NCBI RefSeq assembly: GCF_000720635.1
Contig: NZ_JOCF01000050.1
Coordinates: 15,522 to 79,521 of the forward strand
Source: Streptomyces sp. NRRL WC-3742
GTDB lineage: Bacteria; Actinomycetota; Actinomycetes; Streptomycetales; Streptomycetaceae
Length of the DNA: 64,000 bases
Reading direction: 5' to 3'
Positions 52,493 to 61,022 of this stretch are shown here, one piece after another (the stretch's first letter is position 1; each line of letters opens with the position of its first letter). The notes below the pieces were generated by a model. It ran no database searches, was not told where the DNA came from, and saw only the letters and a list, made by a program, of their open reading frames with translations. The position numbers were made by a program, and so were the translations under genes.

Positions 52493-53473
52493 TCACTGGG
52501 GGAGGGTGACCAGGACGCGGCCGCGGCTGCCGGCGTCGACGCGGTCGTGGGCCTTGGCGATGTCCGCCAGCTCGTAACGGTCGCCGACTTCGACGGTCAG
52601 GGCGCCCACGGCGGCCGCGGCGGTCAGATCGCGTGCTGCCTGGCGTTTCGCCTCTTCGGGGAAGTCGTCGCTGCCGATCAGGCGCAGGATGACGTTGTTG
52701 AACAGCAGGGGCCAGAAGGGGATCTCGGTCCGGTCCGCGCTCGTCGCGTAGGCGGCGATGACCGCGCCGTTCGCGACCACGGCGTTGTCGAGGTCTGCGT
52801 TGTCGGACAGGGATACCTCGACGATCCGGTGCACGCCCTCGGGCGCGTACGCGCGGATCGCCGCCGCCGGGTCCTCCTGGTCCAGGGCCACGGCGTGGGA
52901 CACGACAGCCGGATCGACCTGTGCGAGATCCGCGCCGCGCCGGACAGTGGCGATCACCCTGGCTCCGCCCCAGCGGGCGAGCTGCGCGGCCAGGGAGCCG
53001 ACCCCGCCCAGAACGCCGTGCACCAGCACGAGCTTGCCGTCGACCGGTCCATCGGCGAACACGGCGCGGTGGGCGGTGATGCCGGGGATGCCCAGGGCCG
53101 CGCCGACCTCGTCGCTGAGGTGGTCGGGCAGCGGAACAGCCAGATCGGCGGGTACGACGGTGTACTGGGCGGCCGTGCCGAAGGGCCGGTAGGACTGGGC
53201 GCCGTAGATCCACACCCGCTGTCCGATCCTGCGCACGTCGACTCCCTCGCCCGCGGCGTCGACGACTCCGGCGGCGTCGCTGTGCGGGATCACCCGCGGG
53301 TAGGGCATCGAGGAGCCGAGCCAGCCGCGCCGCTTCTTGGTGTCGCCGGGGTTGACACCGGAGACGGTGACGCGGACGCGGACCTCGCCCGGGCCGGGGG
53401 TGGGGTCGGGCAGCTCGCCGACGCGCAGCACGTCGGCGGCGGGGCCCTGTCGGTCGTACCAGGACGCAAGCAT
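52493..53473 (-). CDS. NADPH:quinone reductase-like zinc-type dehydrogenase (MDR)
   Basis: 326 aa. GroES-like N-terminal domain: VRVTVSGVNPGDTKKRRGW, PHSDAAGVVDAAGEGV. NADPH-binding Rossmann: LVHGVLGGVGSLAAQLARWGG. No structural or catalytic zinc Cys, as in quinone oxidoreductases. It probably reduces quinones or enones. It is 22 nt downstream of padR in the same direction, so PadR probably represses it via the large operator. Confidence 0.87.
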   Translation of the reverse strand: MLASWYDRQGPAADVLRVGELPDPTPGPGEVRVRVTVSGVNPGDTKKRRGWLGSSMPYPRVIPHSDAAGVVDAAGEGVDVRRIGQRVWIYGAQSYRPFGTAAQYTVVPADLAVPLPDHLSDEVGAALGIPGITAHRAVFADGPVDGKLVLVHGVLGGVGSLAAQLARWGGARVIATVRRGADLAQVDPAVVSHAVALDQEDPAAAIRAYAPEGVHRIVEVSLSDNADLDNAVVANGAVIAAYATSADRTEIPFWPLLFNNVILRLIGSDDFPEEAKRQAARDLTAAAAVGALTVEVGDRYELADIAKAHDRVDAGSRGRVLVTLPQ

Positions 53474-53495
53474 GAGCGGTTACCTCCGGGGCTGG

Positions 53496-54068
53496 TCAGC
53501 GCACAGGTCGTCCGAGCGTAGAGGGGTCTGTCTCGGTGCGCGCGGTGACTGGCTCGTCACCGTCCAGAACCTGGTGCAACCAGGCCCGTTCGGCGCTACT
53601 GATGGCGCGGGCGGTCAGCAGCATGCCGCGCCGGTAGGGGTCGGTCATGTCCTCGGCCCGTAGCGGCCGGTCGCCGTCGTAGAAGAAGCTCGCCGGCTCC
53701 TCCAGGAACTCCAGTCGCCGCCGCAGCACCGCGTGCTGTTCGGCGACGTCCGGCAGGAGGGACAGGAACGCCAGGACGGTGAAGAACCGCGTGAAGTCGC
53801 TGATCTCGTGGTCGGCGGGCGCGCGCAGCCGCTTCAGCAGGTCGGTGCGCCCGGCGTCGGTCACGCTCAGTATGTAGCGGGCCGGGCCCGCGGCCGGGTC
53901 CGTGCGCCGTTCCAGCAGGCCCGCCGCGGCGAGACGCTTGATCGCCGGGTACAGGCTGCCGTCGCTGACCGGCCGGGTGTAGCCCGTCAGCTCCGAGAGT
54001 CGGCGGCGCAGTTCATGTCCGGGCAGAGGCCGCTCGGCCAGGAAGCCCAGTATCGCTAGGTCAAGCAT
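53496..54068 (-). CDS. PadR-family transcriptional regulator
   Basis: 190 aa from the ATG at 54068, the conserved start (LDLAILGFLAERPLPGHELRR). Winged helix: SDGSLYPAIKRLAAAGLLER and YILSVTDAGR. C-terminal Vir-like helices (about 85-180) serve dimerisation. A 16-bp inverted repeat begins 18 nt upstream. It should repress itself, the quinone reductase downstream and the divergent SnoaL-like gene until phenolic or quinone ligands appear. Confidence 0.89.
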   Translation of the reverse strand: MLDLAILGFLAERPLPGHELRRRLSELTGYTRPVSDGSLYPAIKRLAAAGLLERRTDPAAGPARYILSVTDAGRTDLLKRLRAPADHEISDFTRFFTVLAFLSLLPDVAEQHAVLRRRLEFLEEPASFFYDGDRPLRAEDMTDPYRRGMLLTARAISSAERAWLHQVLDGDEPVTARTETDPSTLGRPVR

Positions 54069-54086
54069 GTCCCTATCGTCCCACAC

Positions 54087-54122
54087 GTACATCGATTCGA
54101 TGCACACATCGAATCGATGTAC
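54087..54122. promoter_or_regulatory. Large operator palindrome between padR and snoaL-like gene
   Basis: GTACATCGATTCGATG (54087-54102) and CATCGAATCGATGTAC (54107-54122) are perfect 16-bp inverted arms around CACA. The arms themselves hold two ATCGAT half-palindromes. A PadR site of this size could bind two dimers. Confidence 0.85.
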
Positions 54123-54183
54123 TGTGGTACTTCCGCTCGCTCGTTGCGAGGGGCAGTGCCAGTAGAGAGGGAGGCGGACGGAC

Positions 54184-54603
54184 ATGTCGCCGCAATCCAC
54201 CGAATCCGTGATGAGTCGCTTCGTCGAGTTCATCAACACAGCTGACGAGGACCTTGCCCGTGAGATCATCGCCCCGGACGCCGAGTTTCATGCGCCGAGC
54301 CACGCGGAACCGCTGCGGGGCCCTGAGGGCTACCTGGAGCTGATCGCGATGATGCGCGCGGGGTTCCCGGATGTCCGGTGGACTCTGGAAGAGACCGTCA
54401 CCGAGGGCGACACGGTCGCCGCCCGGTTCACCATGCGCGGAACGCATCAGGGCGAGTTCTTCGGAATCCCGGCCAGCGGAAAGACCATCTCGGTCCAGGC
54501 CATGAACTTCTACTACCTGGCCGGCGGAAAGATCATCAAGGAGCGGGGTCAGCCCGACCTCCTCGGGGTGTTGCAGCAGATCGGTGCCGTGCCTGCGCCG
54601 TGA
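54184..54603 (+). CDS. SnoaL-like / ester cyclase-type NTF2-fold protein
   Basis: 139 aa. FVEFINTADEDLAREIIAPD, HAEPLRGPEGYLELIAMMR, FPDVRWTLEETVTEGDTVA and FFGIPASGKTISVQAMNFY are the SnoaL/ester-cyclase pattern. The pocket residues Asp and His typical of catalysis are only partly kept. ATG after a GGGAGGCGG stretch. Divergent from padR; substrate unknown. Confidence 0.84.
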   Translation: MSPQSTESVMSRFVEFINTADEDLAREIIAPDAEFHAPSHAEPLRGPEGYLELIAMMRAGFPDVRWTLEETVTEGDTVAARFTMRGTHQGEFFGIPASGKTISVQAMNFYYLAGGKIIKERGQPDLLGVLQQIGAVPAP

Positions 54604-54656
54604 GAGCGCAGGTCCGCCGGCGGCAGCGCCGGACGTCCACCGGGCTTCCGGCGGTG

Positions 54657-54698
54657 CGAGGGTGGTGTGCCAGACCATGGTCTGGCACACCACCCTCG
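54657..54698. repeat. Perfect 42-bp palindrome
   Basis: Two 21-nt arms (54657-54677 and 54678-54698), centred on CCATGG and starting CGAGGGTGGTGTG, match without a single mismatch or spacer. It is 53 nt past the SnoaL-like stop. It could be its terminator (as an RNA hairpin) or a protein-binding site. Such a perfect cruciform is unusual. Confidence 0.9.
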
Positions 54699-55138
54699 TC
54701 TCATTGGGACTGCAGCCCGCGCACCAGGGGGCACCGCGCGACTGCGCCACCGAACGATGGCCGTCGACACCGGTGGGGCCAAGGAGGGCAAGCGCCAGGA
54801 GGCCGGCCCGGAAGCGGCTTGTTCTAGTTTCTGACGCGGTGAGAACGATCATGGTTCGATCGGCGCGAGGGTGCTGACGCGGTTTCGCACTCGCGGCGGG
54901 CCTTGCGCTGGGCCGGGACCCGCGACGCCCTGGGCGCCGCCGAGAGGCTGGCAGTGGGCGAGGAGCCGGCGGTGCACCGCGGGGACGGCGGTGACGCGAA
55001 GGGTGTAGCCCTGACCGCGCCGTACTGTCACGCCCTGGTCGACAGCGGCGCGCGCCGACGCCGGCGCGGAGGCCGACGGCCCCGCGGGCCCGCCACGGGT
55101 GGGTAGCGTGCGCCGGGCCGTCAGTCACTCACGCGGTC
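54699..55138. other. Intergenic stretch without a recognisable gene
   Basis: 440 nt between the palindrome and the glycoside-hydrolase stop. A rightward frame at 54903-55106 (AAERLAVGEEPAVHRG) lacks a start signal and any family. I see nothing firm. Confidence 0.4.
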
Positions 55139-56944
55139 TCACTTCCCGTGCAGAGCCTTGCGGCGACGTCCGCGAAGCACCAGGACGCTTCCGGCAGCGA
55201 CAGCCAGCAGGCCACCGACGGCGCTGTACGTGACAGCGTCGCTCATCCCGGTGGAGGCCAGGCCGCCGGACGTGCTGCTCGGGCTCGGGCTCGGGTGGCC
55301 GACGGGCACGCCCTTCTCCGCCTGTGCACGGGTGCCGGTCGTGCCGGAGGCGGAGACAACCGGCGTGACGGCGGTCGGCGTGGCGGCGGTCGGCTTGCGG
55401 AGGGGCGACGGCTTGTCAGCGCCGGCGGTCCCCGACGCGGGCTTCAGCTGAAGAGTCGTGATCGAGTACGGCGGCAGCGTCTGTGCGACCGCCGTGCCCC
55501 GCTCCGCCGTCGTCAGGGCGGTGTCTCCCTGGGCGTACGAAACGGTCGTGACCGCCCCTGCGGCCGGGGTGAATCCGGCGTACGAGAGCGACACCTGCGC
55601 CGCGTTCTGCGGGCTCTTGTTGATCAACATGACGTTCAGACCGCCGTTGCCGCTCCGCACCGCGTGCACAGCAACCGACGAGTCGCCCGAGGACGACTTG
55701 ACCATGGTGTCGCCGGGCTGCGCGAGTGCGGTCAGTGAGCGGATGCCCCAGTAGCTGGGGAAGGGCGTATCGCGCTGCGGTTCGCACGTGCCCCCGGCGC
55801 ACGTTCCGGCGGAGAGCATGCCCCCGTCCCGGTAGTCGGTCTGGCCGATGACGGTGGTGGGTGCTTCGCTCGTGCCGTTGTGCAGGTTCCACCAGTCCAC
55901 GTGGGTGGCACCCTGCTCGAACCAGCTCATGTAGGTGTCCGGCGCGAACAGGGCCGCGGCCTGGCTGGTCGCGGCGGGCGAGCCGGCGGCGGCGTCGGTC
56001 TCGGTGACCGCGATCTCCACCGAAGCGGCGCGCGAGCCCTCGTACTTGGCGATCAGCGAGCGCAGCGTGGAGGTGGTACCGGCGATCCGGGAGGGGGTGT
56101 TCAGCAGGTCGGCCGTGGTGGTGCCGCCCGGATACCAGTGGACGATGACGAAGTCGATCGAGCTTCCCGCGATGGAGAGCACCGTGTTGTTCCAGTCGGC
56201 GCTGTCACCGGGAGCCTTCTCCTTGTCCGGCCAGCCGCCGGGGGTGGTGAGCACCGCTCCGATCTTCACGGTCGGGTCCACAGCCTTCATCGCCTTCGCG
56301 TAGGCGATCAGGTTGTTCGCGTACGCCGTCGGGCTCTTGTCGGCGTGCTTGTCAAGTTCCCAGCCCTTGCCGTCGCCGTAGTGCCCGTTGCCGTAGACCT
56401 CGTTGCCGATCTCCCAGTACTTCACGCCGTAGCCCTTGTCGACGTTGGCGTACTTGACCCAGTCGGCGGCCTCCTGGGGGGTGCCGGAACCGTAGTTCGC
56501 GGTGATGATCGGCTGGGCGCCGACCGTCTTCGCGGTGGCCATGAAGTGGTCGAAGTCGGTGTTGGAGGGGATCCCGCCGCCGTCGTCCATGGTGTGGGTC
56601 TTCCAGTGGTAGTCGTCCGCGCCGGAGCCGCCGGGATAGCGCAGCTGCCCAACTCCCGCGGCATTCATGAGCGATGTCACCTGGGCGGTGCCCATGTGAT
56701 CGTCGCCCACGCCCGTGTTGAGGCCGACACCACTGCTGGGTACCGTGCCCAGGGAGGTGCCGGCATCCACACTGATGCCGACGGTCGTTGCGGCGCCCGC
56801 GCTGGGCGCCAGGGCACCTGCACCGGCCGAGGCGGCGAGCACCGCCACCGCCCCCACGGCAAGATGCCGGAGCATCCGGCTACGGCGGGGCGTGCGCCCC
56901 CGAGGCATCGGCTGCTCGGCGGATCGCGGCTCGTCTGGTGACAC
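55139..56944 (-). CDS. Secreted clan GH-A glycoside hydrolase, LASTG-anchored
   Basis: 601 aa from GTG 56944 (GGAG 6 nt upstream); ATG at 56908 is an alternative. Signal peptide about 24-52. The (beta/alpha)8 domain has YWEIGNEVYGNG with acid/base E182 and IAVTETDAA with nucleophile E315, like arabinofuranosidase-type enzymes (GH51/GH30-like). A beta-sandwich follows (about 420-510), then a Pro/Thr linker, LASTG (562-566), a membrane helix and RGRRRKALHGK. Class E sortase should attach it to the cell wall. It probably trims plant polysaccharides. Confidence 0.84.
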   Translation of the reverse strand: MSPDEPRSAEQPMPRGRTPRRSRMLRHLAVGAVAVLAASAGAGALAPSAGAATTVGISVDAGTSLGTVPSSGVGLNTGVGDDHMGTAQVTSLMNAAGVGQLRYPGGSGADDYHWKTHTMDDGGGIPSNTDFDHFMATAKTVGAQPIITANYGSGTPQEAADWVKYANVDKGYGVKYWEIGNEVYGNGHYGDGKGWELDKHADKSPTAYANNLIAYAKAMKAVDPTVKIGAVLTTPGGWPDKEKAPGDSADWNNTVLSIAGSSIDFVIVHWYPGGTTTADLLNTPSRIAGTTSTLRSLIAKYEGSRAASVEIAVTETDAAAGSPAATSQAAALFAPDTYMSWFEQGATHVDWWNLHNGTSEAPTTVIGQTDYRDGGMLSAGTCAGGTCEPQRDTPFPSYWGIRSLTALAQPGDTMVKSSSGDSSVAVHAVRSGNGGLNVMLINKSPQNAAQVSLSYAGFTPAAGAVTTVSYAQGDTALTTAERGTAVAQTLPPYSITTLQLKPASGTAGADKPSPLRKPTAATPTAVTPVVSASGTTGTRAQAEKGVPVGHPSPSPSSTSGGLASTGMSDAVTYSAVGGLLAVAAGSVLVLRGRRRKALHGK

Positions 56945-57472
56945 GTGGGGCTCCGATAGGGTGTTGACACAGATGGCGAACTGCCGCTGACCGCGGCTCG
57001 CCGTCGTTGGCACACCCCTTAGTGGCCACTCGGAGCGGAAAGGTTGCCGTCCGTCTCAATAGTTTTTCGCCGAGACGCGGTCGCACCGTCTCACCGGACC
57101 CGGTGCCCCGTGACCCAGTGACACGCCCGGGCTCCCTCTCCACCTCGACGGCGCGAACCGTCACATGCTTCCGGCCGCACACCGCCCCGCGGTGGCCGGG
57201 CGGCTGAAGCCGCACAGGAAGCACAGGGAAAGACAGACGGCGGCAGCCGCCCATCAACCGCCACGACCACGGTGACTCCAGGCCGTGACCGCTGTCCTAA
57301 CGACGACTCCTCTGGGTCGGGGCAGAACCTCCAGCGTCCGCAGGGCGACCTGGGTGCAAAAGGGGCGATCCGCATTCACCACGTGATAGCGCATGAGTGC
57401 AAATCGGCCAAGTAGGGCGGGGGCTTGCGGGCCGAAGCGGCAGGGCCGTGTCGGCGTGAGAGGCTGGGTCTC
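56945..57472. other. Divergent intergenic region
   Basis: 528 nt between the glycoside hydrolase (leftward) and the DUF255 stub. No gene is recognised. TTGACA at 56967-56972 reads rightward. Confidence 0.4.
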
Positions 57473-57667
57473 ATGAACCGGTTGGCGGGTGTGACCTCGC
57501 CTTATCTGCTTCAGCACGCTGACAATCCGGTCGACTGGTGGCCGTGGGGACCCGAGGCGTTCGAGGAAGCGAAACGGCGTAATGTACCCGTTCTGCTATC
57601 GGTTGGTTACGCTGCGTGTCACTGGTGCCAATGGTACGGCACCGTCAGCGCTGACCGGTGTCCGTGA
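57473..57667 (+). pseudogene. 5' stub of a DUF255 (YyaL-like) thioredoxin-domain protein
   Basis: [25 protein letters not shown] then [22 protein letters not shown] is the N-terminus of the roughly 670-aa thioredoxin-fold family, ending just at the CHWC active site (57616-57627). After WC the sequence no longer matches and stops at 57667. Only the first 50 residues remain, so it is inactive. Confidence 0.86.
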
Positions 57668-57707
57668 TCCGCCCCGGTGCCACCTCCCCAGAGGGGATCA
57701 CGCCGCA

Positions 57708-58607
57708 TTACTCCAGGCCCGGCGCCACCGGCTGCCCGTCCCGAAGCCCCGCCGTTGGTCCGTGGGTGGCGACCGCGGCGGCGAGTTCGTGCAGGCGCTG
57801 TTCGGAGGGGCTGCCGGGCTGGGCGGTCCAGACGACGATGTGCTGGTCGGGGGCGGTGGAGCTGGTGAGGGTGTCCCAGTCGAGGGTGAGGTCGCCGACG
57901 AGCGGGTGGCGGAAGTGCTTGTTGCCCGCGCCCTGGACGGCGACCTCGTGGCCCTGCCACCACCGCTGGAAGTCGGCCTGGCCGGCCATCTGCGTGAGGA
58001 GCCCGCGCAGGCGGGGGTCGTCGGCGCGGCCGGCGGTGTTCATGCGCAGGTAGGCCACGCAGGAGCGGGCGCCGCTGTCCCAGTCGCAGTAGCGGGCGCG
58101 CAGGGCCGGATCGTTGAAGAGGAGCCAGACGTAGTTGCGCTGGTGCTCGGGGCGGAGCGCGAAGTCGGTGAGCAGGGTGGCGGCCAGGGGGTTCCAGGCG
58201 AGGACGTCCATGGCGTCGGTCAGGACGAGAGCCGGGTAGGTGGTGAGCTGGGCGAGGAGGCGGTGGCCCAGTTCGGTGACCCGTGTGGTGGCGGTGGCTG
58301 GGGCGGGCGGATCGGTGGGGGTGCGTCCGGCGAGGCCGAGCAGGTAGGTGCGCTGGTCGGCACTCAGGCGCAGGACGCGCGCGAGGGCTTCCAGGACGGG
58401 GGCGGAGGCAGACATCCGTCCCTGCTCGACGCGGGTGTAGTAGTCGGTGCTGATGGCGGCCAGCTGGGCGACCTCCTCGCGGCGCAGGCCCGTGACCCGT
58501 CTGGGTGTCCCGGTGGCGGGCAGGCCGACCTGGTGGGGGGCGAGCTCGGCTCGTCGGGCCCTGAGGAAGGTCCCGAGTTCCTTCGGGTCGCCGGCGTGGC
58601 TGTTCAT
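57708..58607 (-). CDS. XRE/MmyB-like regulator 1
   Basis: 299 aa. The N-terminal helix-turn-helix (ELGTFLRARRAELAPHQVGL, GLRREEVAQLAAISTDYYTR) and a C-terminal MmyB-like ligand-binding domain (ALVLTDAMDVLAWNPLAATL, YLRMNTAG, WTAQPGSPSEQRL). The family is common in Streptomyces; the C-terminal pocket probably binds a fatty or aromatic ligand. The ATG overlaps the stop of the paralogue upstream (ATGA), so both are made together. Confidence 0.88.
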   Translation of the reverse strand: MNSHAGDPKELGTFLRARRAELAPHQVGLPATGTPRRVTGLRREEVAQLAAISTDYYTRVEQGRMSASAPVLEALARVLRLSADQRTYLLGLAGRTPTDPPAPATATTRVTELGHRLLAQLTTYPALVLTDAMDVLAWNPLAATLLTDFALRPEHQRNYVWLLFNDPALRARYCDWDSGARSCVAYLRMNTAGRADDPRLRGLLTQMAGQADFQRWWQGHEVAVQGAGNKHFRHPLVGDLTLDWDTLTSSTAPDQHIVVWTAQPGSPSEQRLHELAAAVATHGPTAGLRDGQPVAPGLE

Positions 58608-59503
58608 GGTTCCAGTCTGGCAGTGGTGTCGGGCCGTGGGACGGGTGCGGTGTCGGCAGCGGTAGGGGTGTCGGTCCAGGAGGCGAGGATGCGCAGGGCG
58701 TCGTGGGTTGGGGTGCCGGGTTCGGCGGTCCAGAGGACGAGTTGCTGGTCGGTGTCGGTGGTGCTGGCGAGGGTGTCCCATTCGAGGGTGAGGTTGCCGA
58801 CGACGGGGTGCCGGAGGGTCTTGGTGCCGATCCCGCGGACGGCGACGTGGTGGGCGGCCCACCAGCGGCGGAAGTCGGCGTCCTGGAGGGACAGTTCGCC
58901 GACCAGGGCGGCGAGACGGGGGTTTCCGGGATCGCGGGCGGCTTCCATGCGCAGTTGGGCCACGCAGGTGTGGGCGACGTTCTCCCAGTCGGCGTACAGT
59001 TTCCGCATTCTCGGGTCGGTGAAGACGAGCCGTATGTAGTTCCGCTGTTTCTCCGGGATTTTCGAGAAATCGGTGACCAGGGCGGCCGCCAGCGAATTCC
59101 AGGCGAGAATATCCATGCGCCGGCCGAGGACGATCGCGGGGGTGGTGCTCAGGTCGTCCAGCAGTCGGCGCAGTCTCGGCTGGACCTTTTGCAGGGTGCG
59201 GCGAGGGGGTCGGGCGTCGGGCCGTCCGGCGAGGCCGAGCATGTAGTCGCGCTGGTCGTCGTCCAGGTGCAGGACGCGGGTGAGGGCGTCGAGCACTGGT
59301 GCCGATGCCTGGATGCGTCCCTGCTCCAGGCGGGTGTAGTAGTCGGTGCTGATGGCCGCCAGCTGGGCGACCTCCTCCCGGCGCAGTCCAGCGACGCGGC
59401 GGCGTCCGGTGTCCGCGGGCAGCCCGACGGTGCGGGGGCTCAGCTCGGCCCGGCGGGCCCTGAGGAAGGCCCCGAGCTCCTCGGGGTGGGCGTTGCTGCT
59501 CAT
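58604..59503 (-). CDS. XRE/MmyB-like regulator 2
   Basis: 299 aa, same length and layout as its downstream neighbour: HTH (ELGAFLRARRAELSPRTVGL, GLRREEVAQLAAISTDYYTR) and MmyB-like domain (ALRILASW near the end). They look like a tandem duplicate. Divergent from the cupin/NmrA/hydrolase genes, which are likely targets. A somewhat AT-rich 244-nt promoter region separates them. A GTG/ATG upstream would add seven residues. Confidence 0.87.
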   Translation of the reverse strand: MSSNAHPEELGAFLRARRAELSPRTVGLPADTGRRRVAGLRREEVAQLAAISTDYYTRLEQGRIQASAPVLDALTRVLHLDDDQRDYMLGLAGRPDARPPRRTLQKVQPRLRRLLDDLSTTPAIVLGRRMDILAWNSLAAALVTDFSKIPEKQRNYIRLVFTDPRMRKLYADWENVAHTCVAQLRMEAARDPGNPRLAALVGELSLQDADFRRWWAAHHVAVRGIGTKTLRHPVVGNLTLEWDTLASTTDTDQQLVLWTAEPGTPTHDALRILASWTDTPTAADTAPVPRPDTTARLEP

Positions 59504-59747
59504 GCGGTCCAGTCTTGCGCGCATCGCAAGTCCGGTGGGAGGGAGAGTTTTCTCCCTGGATAAGTCCCTCCCAGGAAGGAAATCTCCTCTTTATCGAGGT
59601 GGCCGGGCGTGCGACTGTTTGTGGTGTGCCCCGCAGGACGGCCCCCGGAATCCGGGAGCTATTCAGGTCGGGAGATTCGAGAATCTCCGTTGTTGCGCAC
59701 CGGAATGACACCGGGCACAGGGCATACGACCATCGGGAGAGAAATTC

Positions 59748-60161
59748 ATGGAATTCGTCGAATCTGCGGCCACGAGCAAGGCCCCGGCCGAGTGGTTCAC
59801 CGGCGACGTGTGGTGGGACGTGGTCCACCCCGGTACGGCCCCGTCCCGGATGCGCGTCAACCTGGTGCGCTTCGCCCCGGGCGCGCGCACCCACTGGCAC
59901 TCCCACGTGCTGGGCCAGAGCCTGCACGTTGTCTCCGGCACCGCCCTGGTCGGCACCCGCGACGGAGTGGTCCTCGAAGCCCGTCCGGGTGAGCTGGTGG
60001 TCTGCCCGCCGGGTGAGGAGCACTGGCACGGTGCGGCGCCGGACCGGTTCATGGAGCACCTGGCGATGTGGGAGGGGCCCGGTGACGGCAGCCCGGAGAC
60101 CACCTGGCTGGAGCCCGTCACCGACGAGCAGTACTCCGCCGCCCGTACCACCAGCCACTGA
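59748..60161 (+). CDS. Cupin-domain protein
   Basis: 137 aa. Cupin motif 1 is RTHWHSHVLGQSLHVVSG (His pair plus His and Gln), motif 2 PGEEHWHGAAP. Three His in these positions allow metal binding. Small cupins near NmrA-like SDRs often act on quinones or aromatics. First gene of a rightward run with 60205 and 61023; ATG after AGAGAAATTC. Confidence 0.85.
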   Translation: MEFVESAATSKAPAEWFTGDVWWDVVHPGTAPSRMRVNLVRFAPGARTHWHSHVLGQSLHVVSGTALVGTRDGVVLEARPGELVVCPPGEEHWHGAAPDRFMEHLAMWEGPGDGSPETTWLEPVTDEQYSAARTTSH

Positions 60162-60204
60162 CCGGCCCATCCCTGCCCCCGTCCGGAAGGAACGCGCAAC
60201 CGCC

Positions 60205-60972
60205 ATGAGTACTGTCAACCGGGTCCTCGTCGTCGGAGCCACCGGCCGCACCGGCCGGCACGTCGTCGCCGCCGCGAAGGACCGGGGCCTGACCCCCGTC
60301 GCGCTGGCCCGTAACGAGGCCCACGCCCGCCGGCTGCTGCCGGGCACCGAGATCGCCGTCGCCGACCTGGAGTCGCCCGAGGCCCTGGCCGACGCCGTGC
60401 GCGGCGTCGACGCGGTGGTCTTCGTCCACGGCTCCGACGACGACGCCCGCCCCGACTCCTTCGAGCGCGTCGACTACGGCGGCGTCGCCCACGTCCTGGC
60501 GGCACTCGGCGACCGGCGCCCCAGGATCGTCCTGCAGACGACGATCTTCGTCACCCGCCGCGACCACCCGTTCAACCAGGGCGGCCACGCCCTGGACTGG
60601 AAGCGCCGCTCGGAGCGCCTCGTGCGGCTCAGCGGCGCCCCCTACACGATCGTGCGGCCCGGCTGGCTGGACGCCGGCCCCGGCGGGGAGCACCTGCGCG
60701 TCGAGCAGGGCGACTCCGGCGAGGACGGCGTCGGCCGCCAGGCGCTCGCCCGCCTGCTGGTGGCTGCCCTGCTCGACGACGAGGCGATCGGCCGCACCTT
60801 CGAGGTCTTCTCCGGCCCCGGCCCCGCGACCACCGACTTCACCGCCCTGTTCGCCCAGGCCCGGCCCGACGCCGCAGGTGCCCTCGACGCGGTCGAGGAC
60901 CGAGCCAACCTGCCCCTTGGGCGCGAACCGGCCCGCGTCCGCGACGACCTCGACCACCTGCGCGCCCACTGA
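60205..60972 (+). CDS. NmrA-like NAD(P)-binding SDR
   Basis: 255 aa. Glycine-rich GATGRTGRHVVAAA at the N-terminus, NAD(P) binding, and ADLESPEALADAVRGVDAVV. The segment TTIFVTRRDHPFNQGGHALDW and PYTIVRPGWLDAGPGGEHLR is the NmrA/ascorbate-type atypical SDR, without the YxxxK Tyr in the usual place. ATG with GGAAGGA 14 nt upstream. It may reduce quinones or sense redox state; second gene of the run. Confidence 0.84.
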   Translation: MSTVNRVLVVGATGRTGRHVVAAAKDRGLTPVALARNEAHARRLLPGTEIAVADLESPEALADAVRGVDAVVFVHGSDDDARPDSFERVDYGGVAHVLAALGDRRPRIVLQTTIFVTRRDHPFNQGGHALDWKRRSERLVRLSGAPYTIVRPGWLDAGPGGEHLRVEQGDSGEDGVGRQALARLLVAALLDDEAIGRTFEVFSGPGPATTDFTALFAQARPDAAGALDAVEDRANLPLGREPARVRDDLDHLRAH

Positions 60973-61022
60973 GCCCGTCCCCGAACCCCCCTTTGAACAC
61001 CCCCGTCACCAGGAGTACGACG

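Noticed and set aside
54903..55106. Rightward frame AAERLAVGEEPAVHRG
   Set aside because: No start signal, no known family, and ends in an Arg/Gly run.
57254..57517. Leftward frame of 87 codons over the DUF255 stub start
   Set aside because: Overlaps the recognised stub and has no similarity to anything I know.
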